Source of the DNA: Mycobacterium senriense
GTDB taxonomy: Bacteria; Actinomycetota; Actinomycetes; Mycobacteriales; Mycobacteriaceae
Direction: 5' to 3'
DNA length: 64,000 bases
Assembly: GCF_019668465.1 (NCBI RefSeq)
Contig: NZ_AP024828.1
Coordinates: 5,642,001 to 5,706,000 of the forward strand
This document shows positions 1-8,930 of the stretch, in pieces. The notes beneath the pieces are model-generated. The model worked only from the letters and a program-made list of their open reading frames with translations. It was not told the DNA's origin and did not search any database. Both the position numbers and the translations under genes were made by a program. Numbering within the stretch: the stretch's first letter is position 1; every line of letters starts with the position of its first letter.

Positions 1-1
1 C

Positions 2-211
2 TGCCCGGTGTGTGACGACTCGCTGGCGGGTTCGCACCTGCACGGCCGAATGTTGCGCTGCGCGGTCTGCCGCACGGATTTCGACGTCGTCGGTGCCGGA
101 GCCGCCGCGGCCGAGGGTTCGGCCGGCCATCTGGATCCGATGCCGCTGCTGACCCGCGACGGCGTGCTGTCGGTGGCGTTGCGGGCCGACGCGCTGGGGG
201 CGACGGCATGA
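2..211 (+). CDS. C-terminal end of NifU/Rieske-like hydrogenase-operon protein (partial)
   Basis: Only the last 69 codons are in the window; the frame is open to the left edge. The fragment has a CPVC pair near its start and a CAVC pair about 16 residues later, then an LDPMPLLTRDG segment and a stop that overlaps the next gene by ATGA. Paired CxxC motifs followed by an LDPLPLLxRDG-like tail are what I recall from the Rieske-like C-terminal part of NifU-domain proteins in actinobacterial [NiFe]-hydrogenase operons. I infer a role in Fe-S cluster supply or electron transfer for the uptake hydrogenase whose subunits would lie upstream. The N-terminal NifU part cannot be seen, so the family call rests on this tail and the context. 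Confidence 0.65.
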   Translation, partial: CPVCDDSLAGSHLHGRMLRCAVCRTDFDVVGAGAAAAEGSAGHLDPMPLLTRDGVLSVALRADALGATA

Positions 212-852
212 GCACCCCGTTCGATGTCCTGGCCCGTATCAGGAGCGACCGTCGCGCCCCCGAGCCGGCGGGTGAGCGCTGCGAGATGTGCGCGGAGTCG
301 ATCGCCGACGAGCACCAGCACGTGGTCAATGTGGCCGGCCGCCAGCTCATGTGCGTCTGCCGCGCCTGCTATCTGCTGTTCACCGACACCGAAGCCGACC
401 TGCGATACCGCGCGGTGCCGGACCGGTATCTGGCGTTTCCCGACTTCGCACTGGACCGCCTGGTGTGGGAGGCGCTGCAGATCCCGGTGGGGGTCGCCTT
501 CTTCTTCACCAACTCCGCCCTCGGCCATACCGTCGCCTTCTACCCGGGGCCGGCCGGGGCATGCGAATCCGAGCTGGACATGGAGGTCTGGGACACCATT
601 CGCGGCGCCGACCCGCGGGTGAGCCTGCTGGCCGACGACGTGGAGGCGCTGCTCGTCCGGGTGGTCGACAGCACCCAGGACGGCGAATTGTCGCAGCCGC
701 AAACCTATCTGGTGCCCATCGACACCTGCTACGAATTCGTCGGACACCTGCGGATGGTGTGGCGCGGCTTCGACGGGGGCCAGCAGGCCCGCGAATTCAT
801 CGACGACTTCTTCAACCGGCTCGCCACCCGCGCCACCAAGACACCGCGATGA
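208..852 (+). CDS. DUF5947 family hydrogenase-operon protein
   Basis: A 214-aa protein starting at an ATG that overlaps the stop of the previous gene. Residues 25-53 carry two cysteine pairs (CEMC, then CVC and a further Cys in CRACYLLF), which look like a zinc-ribbon or Fe-S site. The remainder is a mixed alpha/beta domain without an enzyme motif I recognise. It resembles the DUF5947 proteins I associate with actinobacterial [NiFe]-hydrogenase clusters; their function is unknown. The ATGA overlaps on both sides indicate translational coupling and a stoichiometric role in hydrogenase assembly or electron transfer, which is inference. Confidence 0.75.
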   Translation: MSTPFDVLARIRSDRRAPEPAGERCEMCAESIADEHQHVVNVAGRQLMCVCRACYLLFTDTEADLRYRAVPDRYLAFPDFALDRLVWEALQIPVGVAFFFTNSALGHTVAFYPGPAGACESELDMEVWDTIRGADPRVSLLADDVEALLVRVVDSTQDGELSQPQTYLVPIDTCYEFVGHLRMVWRGFDGGQQAREFIDDFFNRLATRATKTPR

Positions 853-1508
853 ACGCCCCGCCGATGAACGTGAGCTTCGAGGTCCTGGACGTGACCGCCG
901 AACCGTACACCGTCAGCCCGGTGCTCACCGCCCGCGTCGGCGTCACCGCCGACCGCCACGACCCGGTGCACGCGATCGCTCTGCGCTGCCAGGTCCGCAT
1001 CGAGCCGCTGCGCCGTGCCTACTCCGACGACGAAGCGGCCGGGCTGACGGATTTGTTCGGCGGCCGCGAACGCTGGGCCAGCACCCAACGCACCTTCCTG
1101 TGGCAGCACTGCACCGCGATGGTGCCGGGCTTCACCGGCCACACGACGGCGACCCTGCCGCTGGATTGCACCTACGACTTCGAGGTCGCCGCCGCCAAAT
1201 ATCTGCATGCGCTGCGCGACGGGGCGGTACCCCTGCAGTTCCTGTTCAGCGGAACGATTTTCGTCAACTCCGAGCGCGGGTTCTCGGTTCAGCAGGTGTC
1301 GTGGGACTGCGAGGACAACTACGCCATGCCGGTCACGGTCTGGCGCGACCTGATCGCACAGCACTACCCCAACAGCGGGTGGATTCGGCTGAGCCACGAG
1401 ACCATCGCGGAACTGGCCGGTTACAAGTCGGCCCACGGAATGCTCGACTTCGACCACGCGGTCACCTCGTTGCTGGATGCCACCGTCGATCAGGAGGTGA
1501 CGCGATGA
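849..1508 (+). CDS. DUF6084 family hydrogenase-operon protein
   Basis: A 219-aa protein. I chose the ATG at 849 because it overlaps the upstream stop (ATGA) and begins a coherent beta-rich protein; an in-frame start about 560 nt further upstream would only add out-of-frame translation of the preceding gene. The chain contains VRIEPLRRAY near residue 50 and a region around residues 80-130 alternating hydrophobic strands. It matches the DUF6084 proteins that accompany DUF5947 in hydrogenase operons. No catalytic motif is visible and the molecular role is unknown. Confidence 0.75.
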   Translation: MNAPPMNVSFEVLDVTAEPYTVSPVLTARVGVTADRHDPVHAIALRCQVRIEPLRRAYSDDEAAGLTDLFGGRERWASTQRTFLWQHCTAMVPGFTGHTTATLPLDCTYDFEVAAAKYLHALRDGAVPLQFLFSGTIFVNSERGFSVQQVSWDCEDNYAMPVTVWRDLIAQHYPNSGWIRLSHETIAELAGYKSAHGMLDFDHAVTSLLDATVDQEVTR

Positions 1509-2866
1509 CATCGAGCTGGGATCGGGCCCGCGCCGTCGCCGACGCGGTGCTGTACGAGGGCTATCTGCTGTACCCGTATCGGGGGACGTCGAGCAAGAAC
1601 CAATCACGTTGGCAGTTCGGTGTTTTGGGCCCGACCGGCGCGGCGGAGGCCGGCCTGGGCGAAGACGACACTCTGTCCGCGGAGTTCCTGGTCGACGACG
1701 CCCGGGCGCTGACCCTGGTGGTGCGCTTCCTGCAGTTGCAGCACCGGCGGGCCGAACGGGCCACCGGCGACGGCGATTTGATTGCGGTCGACGAGCTCCG
1801 CACCCCGGCCGGGTCGTGGCTGACCTGGGACGAAGCCGTGGAATGCGAAATCTCCTTCGGCCCCCTGGCGTTCGGCGATCAACCTTGGTCGCTGCCGGTG
1901 ACGGCCGGCGCGGCAACCGACATCGAAACCCTGGACGGCGGCAGGCTGGTTCGCGAACGACACGAGATTCGGGGCGAACTGACCGTCAGCAGCGAGCCCG
2001 ACGGCGACCTGCGCCGGGTCTCGGTGCGGGTCACCAACACCGGTGCACCCGCAAGCGACAAGGGCGACGCGATCGCGCGATCCATGATCGGAACGCACCT
2101 CATAGCCGAAGTGGTTGGCGGCCGGTTCATCTCGTTGCTCGAGCCGCCGCAGGCCGCGACCGACGCGGCGTCCCGCTGCGCACGGCACCGCTGCTTCCCG
2201 GTGCTGGCCGGGCCCCCGGGCACCGACGACATACTGCTGATCTCACCGATCATCCTCTACGACCACCCCGATGTCGCCGAACAGAGCGACACCGCAATGT
2301 ACGACTGCACGGAGATCGACGAGATCCTCACCCTGCGTGTAATGACCATGACCGACGACGAGAAGGCGCAGGCCCGGGCGACCGACCCGCGGGCCGCGCG
2401 AATCATCGACGAATGCGACGCCATGTCGCCCGAGGCCATGGCACGACTGCACGGCGTGCTGCGCGACCCGCACGGGCTCAACGTCTCCGCCGGCCTGGTG
2501 CCCGAGATCCCCGACGGCGTGGATTGGTGGGATCCACTGGCCGACAACGCCGTCCGGCCCGAGATCGACGCGGTGCTGGTCAACGGGGTCCGGTTAGCGC
2601 GGGGCAGCAAGGTCCGGCTGCGGCCGCGGCGCAACGCCGACGCGCAGGACATCTTCGTCGCCGGCAAGACCGCTCGCGTCACCTCGGTGCACGAGGACGT
2701 CGAGGGCAACAAGCACGTCGGCGTCGTCGTCGACGACGACCCGGCCGCGGAGCTGCACGACTGGTACGGCCGCTACCTGTACTTCTCCCCCGACGAAGTC
2801 GAACCGCTGCAATCGCAGCACAGCACAGCACAAATCTCTGAGAGGAGTTCACCATGGAAGTCCTAG
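1505..2866 (+). CDS. Unrecognised 453-aa hydrogenase-operon protein with C-terminal SH3-like segment
   Basis: Starts at an ATG overlapping the DUF6084 stop. I do not recognise a named family. The N-terminal half (LYPYRGTSSKNQSRWQFGVL near residue 20) is beta-rich. The middle (residues about 130-330) reads like a large beta-sandwich domain with no cysteine clusters. The last 90 residues (VRLRPRRNADAQDIFVAGK, then VVVDDDP and WYGRYLYFSPDEVEPL) look like a small KOW/SH3-type beta barrel. The gene runs past the start of the 39-aa gene at 2854, so the two overlap by 13 nt in different frames. Position implies a conserved accessory role for the hydrogenase; function is unknown. Confidence 0.7.
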   Translation: MTSSWDRARAVADAVLYEGYLLYPYRGTSSKNQSRWQFGVLGPTGAAEAGLGEDDTLSAEFLVDDARALTLVVRFLQLQHRRAERATGDGDLIAVDELRTPAGSWLTWDEAVECEISFGPLAFGDQPWSLPVTAGAATDIETLDGGRLVRERHEIRGELTVSSEPDGDLRRVSVRVTNTGAPASDKGDAIARSMIGTHLIAEVVGGRFISLLEPPQAATDAASRCARHRCFPVLAGPPGTDDILLISPIILYDHPDVAEQSDTAMYDCTEIDEILTLRVMTMTDDEKAQARATDPRAARIIDECDAMSPEAMARLHGVLRDPHGLNVSAGLVPEIPDGVDWWDPLADNAVRPEIDAVLVNGVRLARGSKVRLRPRRNADAQDIFVAGKTARVTSVHEDVEGNKHVGVVVDDDPAAELHDWYGRYLYFSPDEVEPLQSQHSTAQISERSSPWKS

Positions 2867-2973
2867 GTTGGATCTTCATCGCCCTCGTCGCGCTGGTGGC
2901 CGTGATCGGGCTGGTGCTCGGCGCGATATCGGTGCCGGACGCCCGCCGCTACCTCAAGTTGAGGCGGATGTAG
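2854..2973 (+). CDS. 39-aa single-pass membrane peptide (DUF6893-like)
   Basis: A small gene starting at ATG 2854 behind a strong AGAGGAG ribosome-binding site that lies inside the end of the preceding gene. The product begins MEVLGWIFIALVALVAVIGL, has one hydrophobic helix (residues 4-25) and ends in a basic tail YLKLRRM, so it should sit in the cytoplasmic membrane with the basic end inside. I recall similar peptides annotated DUF6893 in actinobacterial hydrogenase operons. It could tether accessory factors or hydrogenase to the membrane; that is inference. Its own ribosome-binding site and the exact fit between neighbours argue that it is real. Confidence 0.7.
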   Translation: MEVLGWIFIALVALVAVIGLVLGAISVPDARRYLKLRRM

Positions 2974-2990
2974 CCGACGCGAGTGCCACC

Positions 2991-3488
2991 ATGACGACGC
3001 GCATCCTGGTAGCCGGGATCGGCAACATCTTCCTGGGCGACGACGGGTTCGGCTCCGAGGTGGTCCGCAACGCCGAACTGCCCCAGGACGATCCGACGGT
3101 CCAGGTCATCGACTACGGAATCCGGGGCATGCACCTGGCCTACGACCTGCTCGAAGAGTGGGACACGCTGGTGCTGGTCGACGCCGTGCCCAGCCGGGGC
3201 CATCCCGGCACGTTGCACGTCTTTCAGGCCGACCACGATTCGTCGCCCGAGTCGAACGGCCTCGACGGACACAGCATGGATCCCGCCGCGGTCTTCGCCA
3301 GCCTGCGGGCGCTGGGCGGCCATCCGCCCTACACCGTGGTCGTCGGGTGCGAGGCGGGCAGCGTCCAGGAGGGCATTGGGCTGACCGAACCCGTCGCACA
3401 GGCCGTCCCACGGGCGGCACGCGCGGTGGAGGAGATCGTCGCGGTGTTGCACGGCGTCACACCCTCGGCAACCGAAAAGGGGTGCTGA
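2991..3488 (+). CDS. [NiFe]-hydrogenase maturation protease (HupD/HycI family)
   Basis: A 165-aa endopeptidase that clips the C-terminus of the hydrogenase large subunit once nickel is inserted. The start ATG 2991 opens on the diagnostic GIGNIFLGDDGFG motif; the longer frame upstream only overlaps the 39-aa gene. The nickel-sensing acidic residue is in GDDG, the second in LVDAVP (about residue 60), and the conserved His is in LDGHSMDP (about residue 92). The length is normal for the family. It ends 3 nt before hypC, so the two are probably coupled. A dedicated protease implies that a large subunit with a cleavable C-terminal extension is encoded upstream. Confidence 0.93.
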   Translation: MTTRILVAGIGNIFLGDDGFGSEVVRNAELPQDDPTVQVIDYGIRGMHLAYDLLEEWDTLVLVDAVPSRGHPGTLHVFQADHDSSPESNGLDGHSMDPAAVFASLRALGGHPPYTVVVGCEAGSVQEGIGLTEPVAQAVPRAARAVEEIVAVLHGVTPSATEKGC

Positions 3489-3491
3489 ACC

Positions 3492-3758
3492 ATGTGTTTG
3501 GGTATACCGGGCCAGGTCATCACAATGCTGGACGGTTACGAGGGCCAGCTCGCACTCGTCGACGTCACCGGTGAACAACGCAAGGTCAACGTCGGCATGT
3601 TGCCGGAGGAGACGTTCGCCCCCGGCGACTGGGTGATCATCCACATGGGCTTCGTCGTCGAGAAGACGGATCAGGCCGGGGCCGAACAGGCCATGGCCGG
3701 CCTGGAGTTGATGGGACGCGGCCGCACTGACCTGACACCTCACCCGGAGGCCGGCTGA
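3492..3758 (+). CDS. hypC: HypC/HybG family hydrogenase assembly chaperone
   Basis: 88 aa beginning MCLGIPGQV, the invariant HypC N-terminus whose Cys2 binds the Fe(CN)2CO precursor and bridges to HypD and the large subunit. The beta-barrel part includes a [13 protein letters not shown] segment typical of the family. This is the first of two hypC copies in the cluster; the second is at 8644. The two copies may serve different partners or steps, for example one with HypD and the other with the large subunit. Confidence 0.95.
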   Translation: MCLGIPGQVITMLDGYEGQLALVDVTGEQRKVNVGMLPEETFAPGDWVIIHMGFVVEKTDQAGAEQAMAGLELMGRGRTDLTPHPEAG

Positions 3759-3759
3759 C

Positions 3760-6129
3760 ATGACCGACACCTCCCTGCTGTTGCGCCCCGGCCCCCCTGA
3801 CACCCAGGTGCGGCAGCGTGTCACGGTGACCGGGGTGGTACAGGGGGTCGGCTTCCGTCCGTTCGTGCATCGGATCGCAACCGAGCTGGGACTGGCCGGA
3901 TTCGTCGGTAACGACTCGGGTGCGGTCTTCCTCGAGGTGCAGGGCCGGCCCGGCCCGGTGGCGGAATTCGGGCGCCGGCTGTGCGCCGAGGCGCCGCCCC
4001 TGGCGCGGATCGCCGAGGTACGGTTCGCCGACGTCGCCGCCGATCCCACGTGCCCGCCCGAATTCCGCATCGTGCCAAGCCGATTGGCGGCCGGCACGAG
4101 CACCCCCATACCGCCCGACATCGCGGTGTGCGACGACTGCGTCACCGAACTGTTCGACCCGCTCGACCGGCGTTACCGGCACCCGTTCGTGACGTGCACC
4201 AACTGCGGGCCGCGGTTCACCATCATCACCGGGCTGCCCTACGACCGGCCGGCCACCACGATGTCGCGATTCGACATGTGTGCGCGCTGCGCCACCGAAT
4301 ACCATGACCCGGCGGATCGCCGATTCCACGCGCAGCCGATCGCGTGCCCGGACTGCGGGCCGAGCCTGTGGTTCGCATCGCCGGCCGGGCGGGTGAGCGG
4401 CTCGGACGCGGCGCTGACCGCCGCCCAGGACGCCCTGGCATCCGGCGCCGTGGTGGCCATCAAGGGAGTCGGCGGCTACCACCTGGCCTGCGCCGTCGAC
4501 GACGCGACGGCGGTCGGGGCGTTGCGGACACGGAAAGCGCGCGGCGCCAAGCCCTTTGCCATGCTGGTGCGTGACCTCGACGTGGCGCGCCGCTACGCCC
4601 ACCTCGACACCGCCGAGGCCGCGGTGCTGTGCAGTCCGGCCCGTCCGATCGTGTTGCTGCGGCGGCGCGCCGGCGCACCGGTCGCCGGGACCGTCGCGCC
4701 CGGCAGCCCGCTGCTGGGGCTGATGCTGCCGTACTCCCCCATTCATCACCTGCTGCTGGCGCCGGCACCCGGCAGCCCCGGACCGGCACCCGACGCGCTG
4801 GTGCTGACCAGTGCCAACCGCTCCGATGAGCCCATCTGCTTCACCGACGACGATTCCGCACAACGACTTCCGTCGCTGTGCGATGCGGTGCTGGATCACG
4901 ACCGGCCGATCCACGTGCCGTGCGACGACTCGGTGGTGCGTGTCGTCCACGACGAACGGGGGGCCCACGAGCTGCCGATCCGTCGATCCCGCGGCTACGC
5001 GCCGCTGCCGATCGACTTGAAGCTCGAGGGCCCGGCCGTGCTGGCCGTGGGCGGCGAATTGAAGAACACGTTCTGTCTCACCGACGGCCGCCGGGCCTAC
5101 CTGTCCGGACACATCGGCGACATGGCCACCTGGGAGACGCTGCGCGCGTTCGAGCGGGCGGTCAGCCAGCTCAGCGAAATCCGGGGCAGGCCGGGGCGTC
5201 TGGCCGCCGACCTGCATCCCGGCTACCACACGCGGAGCTGGGCGGAGCGTCATGCGGACGAGCGCCCGCTGGACCTGGTCCAGCACCATCACGCCCATGT
5301 GGTGTCGCTGCTGGCCGAACACGGGCGCCTCGGCGAACCCATCGTGGGGGTCTCGTTCGACGGCACCGGTTATGGCTGCGACGAAACCATCTGGGGCGGC
5401 GAGATTCTCACCCTCGACGCCCGGAGCCATCGTTTCGTTCGGGCCGGCCACCTGTCGGCGGTGCCGCTGCCCGGTGGCGACGCGGCGGTGCGCAATCCGT
5501 GCCGGATGGCGCTGTCCCAGCTGTGGACGGCCGACATCGACTGGACCCCCGACCTGGCGCCGGTGGCGGCCGCGTCCGCCGACGAACTGCGGCTCACCCG
5601 TTCGCAATTGGAGACCGGAGCGGGCTGCGTGCCCTGTTCAAGCATGGGCCGCCTGTTCGACGCGGTCGCCTCCCTGCTCGGGGTGCGGCACCGCATCGAC
5701 TACGAAGGACAAGCCGCGATCGAACTCGAGGCGCTGGCGCAGTCGGCCGGCGAAACCTGCATGCGGCCGTCGTTGCCTCTGACCGTGGGACCGGACGGGG
5801 TGATCGATCCGGCCCCGATGGTGCAGACCATCGTGGCGGCGCTGTACGCCGGAACGCGACCGGCGTTGCTGGCCGCGGCGTTTCACCAGGCCGTCGCCGA
5901 CGGCGTCGCCCAAGTCGTCACCCAGGTGGCGGGCGGCACCACGCTGGTGGGCCTCACCGGCGGGGTGTTCCAGAACGTCCTGTTGCTGGACGCCTGCCGT
6001 ACGCGGTTGCGACAGAACGGGTTTGAAGTCCTCACGCATCACATCGTGCCGCCGAACGACGGCGGGCTGGCCCTTGGACAGGCCGCGGTCTCGGTGCTGA
6101 CCGCGCAGGAGGAGGGGTTGATGCGATGA
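3760..6129 (+). CDS. hypF: Carbamoyltransferase HypF
   Basis: 789 aa, full length. HypF makes thiocarboxamide on HypE from carbamoyl phosphate and ATP, the source of the cyanide ligands. Domains in order: acylphosphatase (about 18-107, [11 protein letters not shown]), two zinc fingers (C124/C127 with C146/C149, and C174/C177 with C196/C199), a YrdC-like nucleotide-binding domain (about 205-400) and a Kae1-like carbamoyltransferase domain (about 410-780) with the metal-binding HHHAHV and [10 protein letters not shown] motifs. The start ATG 3760 follows a GGAGG site, 1 nt after hypC. The 3' end overlaps the next gene by ATGA. Confidence 0.96.
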   Translation: MTDTSLLLRPGPPDTQVRQRVTVTGVVQGVGFRPFVHRIATELGLAGFVGNDSGAVFLEVQGRPGPVAEFGRRLCAEAPPLARIAEVRFADVAADPTCPPEFRIVPSRLAAGTSTPIPPDIAVCDDCVTELFDPLDRRYRHPFVTCTNCGPRFTIITGLPYDRPATTMSRFDMCARCATEYHDPADRRFHAQPIACPDCGPSLWFASPAGRVSGSDAALTAAQDALASGAVVAIKGVGGYHLACAVDDATAVGALRTRKARGAKPFAMLVRDLDVARRYAHLDTAEAAVLCSPARPIVLLRRRAGAPVAGTVAPGSPLLGLMLPYSPIHHLLLAPAPGSPGPAPDALVLTSANRSDEPICFTDDDSAQRLPSLCDAVLDHDRPIHVPCDDSVVRVVHDERGAHELPIRRSRGYAPLPIDLKLEGPAVLAVGGELKNTFCLTDGRRAYLSGHIGDMATWETLRAFERAVSQLSEIRGRPGRLAADLHPGYHTRSWAERHADERPLDLVQHHHAHVVSLLAEHGRLGEPIVGVSFDGTGYGCDETIWGGEILTLDARSHRFVRAGHLSAVPLPGGDAAVRNPCRMALSQLWTADIDWTPDLAPVAAASADELRLTRSQLETGAGCVPCSSMGRLFDAVASLLGVRHRIDYEGQAAIELEALAQSAGETCMRPSLPLTVGPDGVIDPAPMVQTIVAALYAGTRPALLAAAFHQAVADGVAQVVTQVAGGTTLVGLTGGVFQNVLLLDACRTRLRQNGFEVLTHHIVPPNDGGLALGQAAVSVLTAQEEGLMR

Positions 6130-6845
6130 TCACCACCGCAATCGATCGTGGGCTGAGCGCCGAACTGGCCGAAGACCTCGCCGCCACCGCCCTGACACTG
6201 GCCAAGCGATTCGCCGCGGGCGCCACCATGTGGTCCATCGCGCCGTCGTGGGAACCCCATGCGCTGCACATCGCGGTCGAATTCGTCCACCCGGTGATCA
6301 TGGGCAAGCGCGCCTTGCCTGCCGTGGCGTTGACCGGCTCCGATCTGGTGGACCTGGTGCGGGTGTCGGTGCGCCCCGGCGACATCGTGGTCGCGATCTC
6401 CGGTGCGGACAACGCGGACGTGCGCTCGGTGATGCGCCGCGCCCCGGCCTGGGGCGCCACCACGATCTGGATCGGCAGCAGCGACGCACCCCCGGCCGCC
6501 GCGGCCGATCACGTGCTGTGGCTCGACGATCCCGACCCGCGCGTGCCCGCCACCGGTGGCTTCGTGCTGTTCTATCACCTGCTGTGGGAGCTGACCCACG
6601 TGTGCTTTGAACACTCCGGGCTGCTCAAACCCGAACCCGACGACGAGGTCTGTGTCACGTGCAGCGACGAGGGCCGGCTCGGGGAAGTGGTGAGCGCGTC
6701 GGTCAACGGGCAGGCCAGGGTGCGCACCGCGCGGGGGACCGAGGACGTGGTCACCACGCTCGTCGACCCGGTCGCTCCCGGCGAGTTGGTCCTGGTGCAC
6801 GCCGGAACGGCGATCAGCCGCGTGGATGAGGAGGACGATTCATGA
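6126..6845 (+). CDS. Fusion of SIS-like domain with HypC/HupF-like domain
   Basis: 239 aa starting at an ATG that overlaps the hypF stop. Residues 1-170 resemble a sugar-isomerase (SIS) fold: [20 protein letters not shown] resembles the phosphosugar-binding loop, and the N-terminal helices resemble those of the following SIS gene. Residues about 178-239 are HypC-like: a Cys-containing [15 protein letters not shown] start, then a beta-barrel segment ending [19 protein letters not shown], close to the HypC pattern. Unlike true HypC the cysteine is internal rather than residue 2. I infer an accessory chaperone specific to this type of hydrogenase operon. The domain reading is by eye. Confidence 0.7.
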   Translation: MITTAIDRGLSAELAEDLAATALTLAKRFAAGATMWSIAPSWEPHALHIAVEFVHPVIMGKRALPAVALTGSDLVDLVRVSVRPGDIVVAISGADNADVRSVMRRAPAWGATTIWIGSSDAPPAAAADHVLWLDDPDPRVPATGGFVLFYHLLWELTHVCFEHSGLLKPEPDDEVCVTCSDEGRLGEVVSASVNGQARVRTARGTEDVVTTLVDPVAPGELVLVHAGTAISRVDEEDDS

Positions 6846-7510
6846 GTCCCACCGACGAGCCCACCAACTTCTTGTACCCGTTCATCGACGCCGAAGAGGA
6901 CGACCCCGCCGCGCTGCTCGCCGACCTCGCCGCCTCCGCGCAGGCCAAGGCGTCCGAAAGCCTCGCGCTGCGCCGCTCCACGCTGGAAGCCAACGCCGAC
7001 CTGCTGGCGGCCGCCGGCGCCGAGCTGGCGCGCCGATTCGCCGCCGGCGGAAGGATGTTCACCTTCGGCAACGGCGGCAGCTGCACCGACTGCACCACGC
7101 TGGCCGGACTGTTCGCGCGCCCGCCGCTCGGCAATCCCCTGCCGGCGTGGTCGCTGACCGCCGACCAGGCGATCCTGACCGCACTGGGCAACGACGTCGG
7201 ATTCGAGCTGGTGTTCGCCCGGCAGCTGATCGCCCGCGCGCGCGACGGCGACATCGCGATCGCGATGTCGACCAGCGGCAATTCGCCCAACCTGCTGGCG
7301 GCGCTGGCCGAAGCGCACAAGCGCGGCCTGTACACCATCGGTTTCGCCGGCTACGACGGTGGCGCCTTCGTGAACAACCCGAACGTGGACGCCTGCATCG
7401 TCGTTCGTTCGCAGAGCGTGCACCGCATTCAGGAATCCCAGGCGCTGGTCGGCTACCAGTTGTGGCTGGCCGTCCACGATGGCCTAGCTCAAGATCGGGG
7501 GGCGGCATGA
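6842..7510 (+). CDS. SIS-domain protein (GmhA/DiaA-like) of the hydrogenase operon
   Basis: 222 aa with a single SIS domain. The phosphosugar-loop motifs FGNGGSCTD (about residue 78) and MSTSGNSPNLL (about 141) are present, as in phosphoheptose isomerase GmhA. A bona fide heptose pathway is not expected here, and the gene is wedged between a SIS-HypC fusion and hypE with ATGA overlaps on both sides, so I infer a hydrogenase-linked role (binding a phosphorylated ligand, or assembly), not LPS biosynthesis. Automated annotation would probably call it gmhA. Confidence 0.8.
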   Translation: MSPTDEPTNFLYPFIDAEEDDPAALLADLAASAQAKASESLALRRSTLEANADLLAAAGAELARRFAAGGRMFTFGNGGSCTDCTTLAGLFARPPLGNPLPAWSLTADQAILTALGNDVGFELVFARQLIARARDGDIAIAMSTSGNSPNLLAALAEAHKRGLYTIGFAGYDGGAFVNNPNVDACIVVRSQSVHRIQESQALVGYQLWLAVHDGLAQDRGAA

Positions 7511-8622
7511 CAAACAAGTCAGCCGGCGACTATCTGTCGTCGGGCCCGCGGTTCGGCGAAGGCGACGTGATCGAACGGATCGAGTCGTTCCGCCGGCGTC
7601 GCCCCAGGCTGCTCGACGATCATGTGACCCTGGCGCACGGGGCGGGCGGCAAGGCGTCGGCGGCGCTGGTGGACGCCGTGTTCGTGGAGGCGTTCCGCAA
7701 CCCGCTGCTCGAGTCGCTGGGCGACGGCGCCGTCTTGGCTCTACCCAGCGGCGAGCGGGTCGCGATGTCGACGGATTCCTTTGTGGTGCAACCTCGCCGG
7801 TTCCCCGGCGGCTCCATCGGCCAACTCGCGATCCACGGCACCTGCAACGACCTCGCGGTGTCCGGCGCTGTGCCGTCCTGGATCTCGGCGGCGTTCGTGC
7901 TCGAAGAGGGCTTCGGAATCGCCGAATTGAAAGAGATCGTCGCCGACATGGCCGCCGCGGCCGCGGCCGCCGGCGTGCAGGTCGTCACCGGTGACACCAA
8001 GGTGGTACCCAAGGGCGCGGCCGACGGCCTGTTCATCACCACCGCAGGAACCGGCGTCATCCCCGCGGGCCGCGCGCTGTCGGCGCAGTCGGTCCGCGCC
8101 GGAGACAAGGTGCTGCTGTCCGGGTCGATGGGCGATCACGGCATGGCGGTGATGCTCGCCCGGGGCGATCTGGCCATCGAGGCCGACATCGCCTCCGACA
8201 CCGCGTCGGTCAGCCCGTTGGTGGAGTTGTTGATGGCCGCCGCCCCGTCCACCCGGTGGATGCGCGACGCGACCCGCGGCGGGGTCGGCACGGTGTGCAA
8301 CGAGTTGGCCCAGGCCTGCGGCCTCGGGGTGCTGCTCGAAGAGGAACGACTTCCGGTGGCGCCCATGGTGAATGGCGCCTGCGAATTGCTCGGCATCGAC
8401 CCGCTCTATGTCGCCAACGAGGGCAAGTTCGTCGCCGTCGTCGCACCGGAGGAGGCCGAGGCCGGACTGGCCGCCCTAAGGTCGCACCCCCTGGGCTCGC
8501 AGGCGGCCGAGGTCGGGGAAATCGTCACCGAACCCGCGGAAAGCGTGGTCCTGCGCACCGGATTCGGCGGAACCCGGATCGTCGACATGCTGGTCGGCGA
8601 CCCACTGCCCCGGATCTGCTGA
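7507..8622 (+). CDS. hypE: Carbamoyl dehydratase HypE
   Basis: 371 aa; ATP-dependent dehydration of the HypF-delivered carboxamide to thiocyanate on the C-terminal cysteine. The chain ends PLPRIC, matching the invariant PRxC terminus. AHGAGGKASAALVD (about residue 40) and LGDGAVLALPSGE (about 75) are the PurM/AIRS-like ATP-binding motifs. The start at 7507 overlaps the SIS gene by 4 nt; it adds about 35 residues before the conserved core. The protein is otherwise normal in length. Confidence 0.95.
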   Translation: MTNKSAGDYLSSGPRFGEGDVIERIESFRRRRPRLLDDHVTLAHGAGGKASAALVDAVFVEAFRNPLLESLGDGAVLALPSGERVAMSTDSFVVQPRRFPGGSIGQLAIHGTCNDLAVSGAVPSWISAAFVLEEGFGIAELKEIVADMAAAAAAAGVQVVTGDTKVVPKGAADGLFITTAGTGVIPAGRALSAQSVRAGDKVLLSGSMGDHGMAVMLARGDLAIEADIASDTASVSPLVELLMAAAPSTRWMRDATRGGVGTVCNELAQACGLGVLLEEERLPVAPMVNGACELLGIDPLYVANEGKFVAVVAPEEAEAGLAALRSHPLGSQAAEVGEIVTEPAESVVLRTGFGGTRIVDMLVGDPLPRIC

Positions 8623-8643
8623 TCAGAAAGGAGATGCGCCGAC

Positions 8644-8916
8644 ATGTGTCTGGGAATTCCGGGCCGGATCGTGGAGATCACCGATCCCGCCAATTGTCTG
8701 GCCAAGGTTGACGTCAGCGGCGTGCAGCGGGCCATCAGCGTCCGGCTGCTGGAGAACGACATGCCCGCACCGGACGACTGGGTGCTGGTGCACGTCGGGT
8801 TCGCGATGGCCAAGATCGACGAGACCGAGGCGCTGCTGACCCTGGCCGCCATCAAGAAGCTCGGCGACACCTACGCAGTCGAAATGCAGGCCTTCGATTC
8901 GTCGGCCATCATCTGA
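8644..8916 (+). CDS. hypC: Second HypC/HybG family chaperone
   Basis: 90 aa starting MCLGIPGRI with the essential Cys2 and a DDWVLVHVGFAMAKID segment. It is preceded by an AAAGGAGAT ribosome-binding site and followed 14 nt later by hypD, the usual HypC-HypD pairing. It is clearly divergent from the copy at 3492 but both keep every residue I would expect of a working chaperone, so they look like two specialised proteins, not a recent duplication. Confidence 0.94.
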   Translation: MCLGIPGRIVEITDPANCLAKVDVSGVQRAISVRLLENDMPAPDDWVLVHVGFAMAKIDETEALLTLAAIKKLGDTYAVEMQAFDSSAII

Positions 8917-8930
8917 CCCAAGGAGCGGCA

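Noticed and set aside
3637..5607. Minus-strand 656-codon frame across hypF
   Set aside because: Shadow of hypF, rich in Arg/Gly/Gln as expected for the antisense of GC-rich coding DNA.
6842..7510. Calling this gene gmhA, phosphoheptose isomerase
   Set aside because: Context is a hydrogenase operon and mycobacteria do not make a heptose LPS core; left without a symbol.
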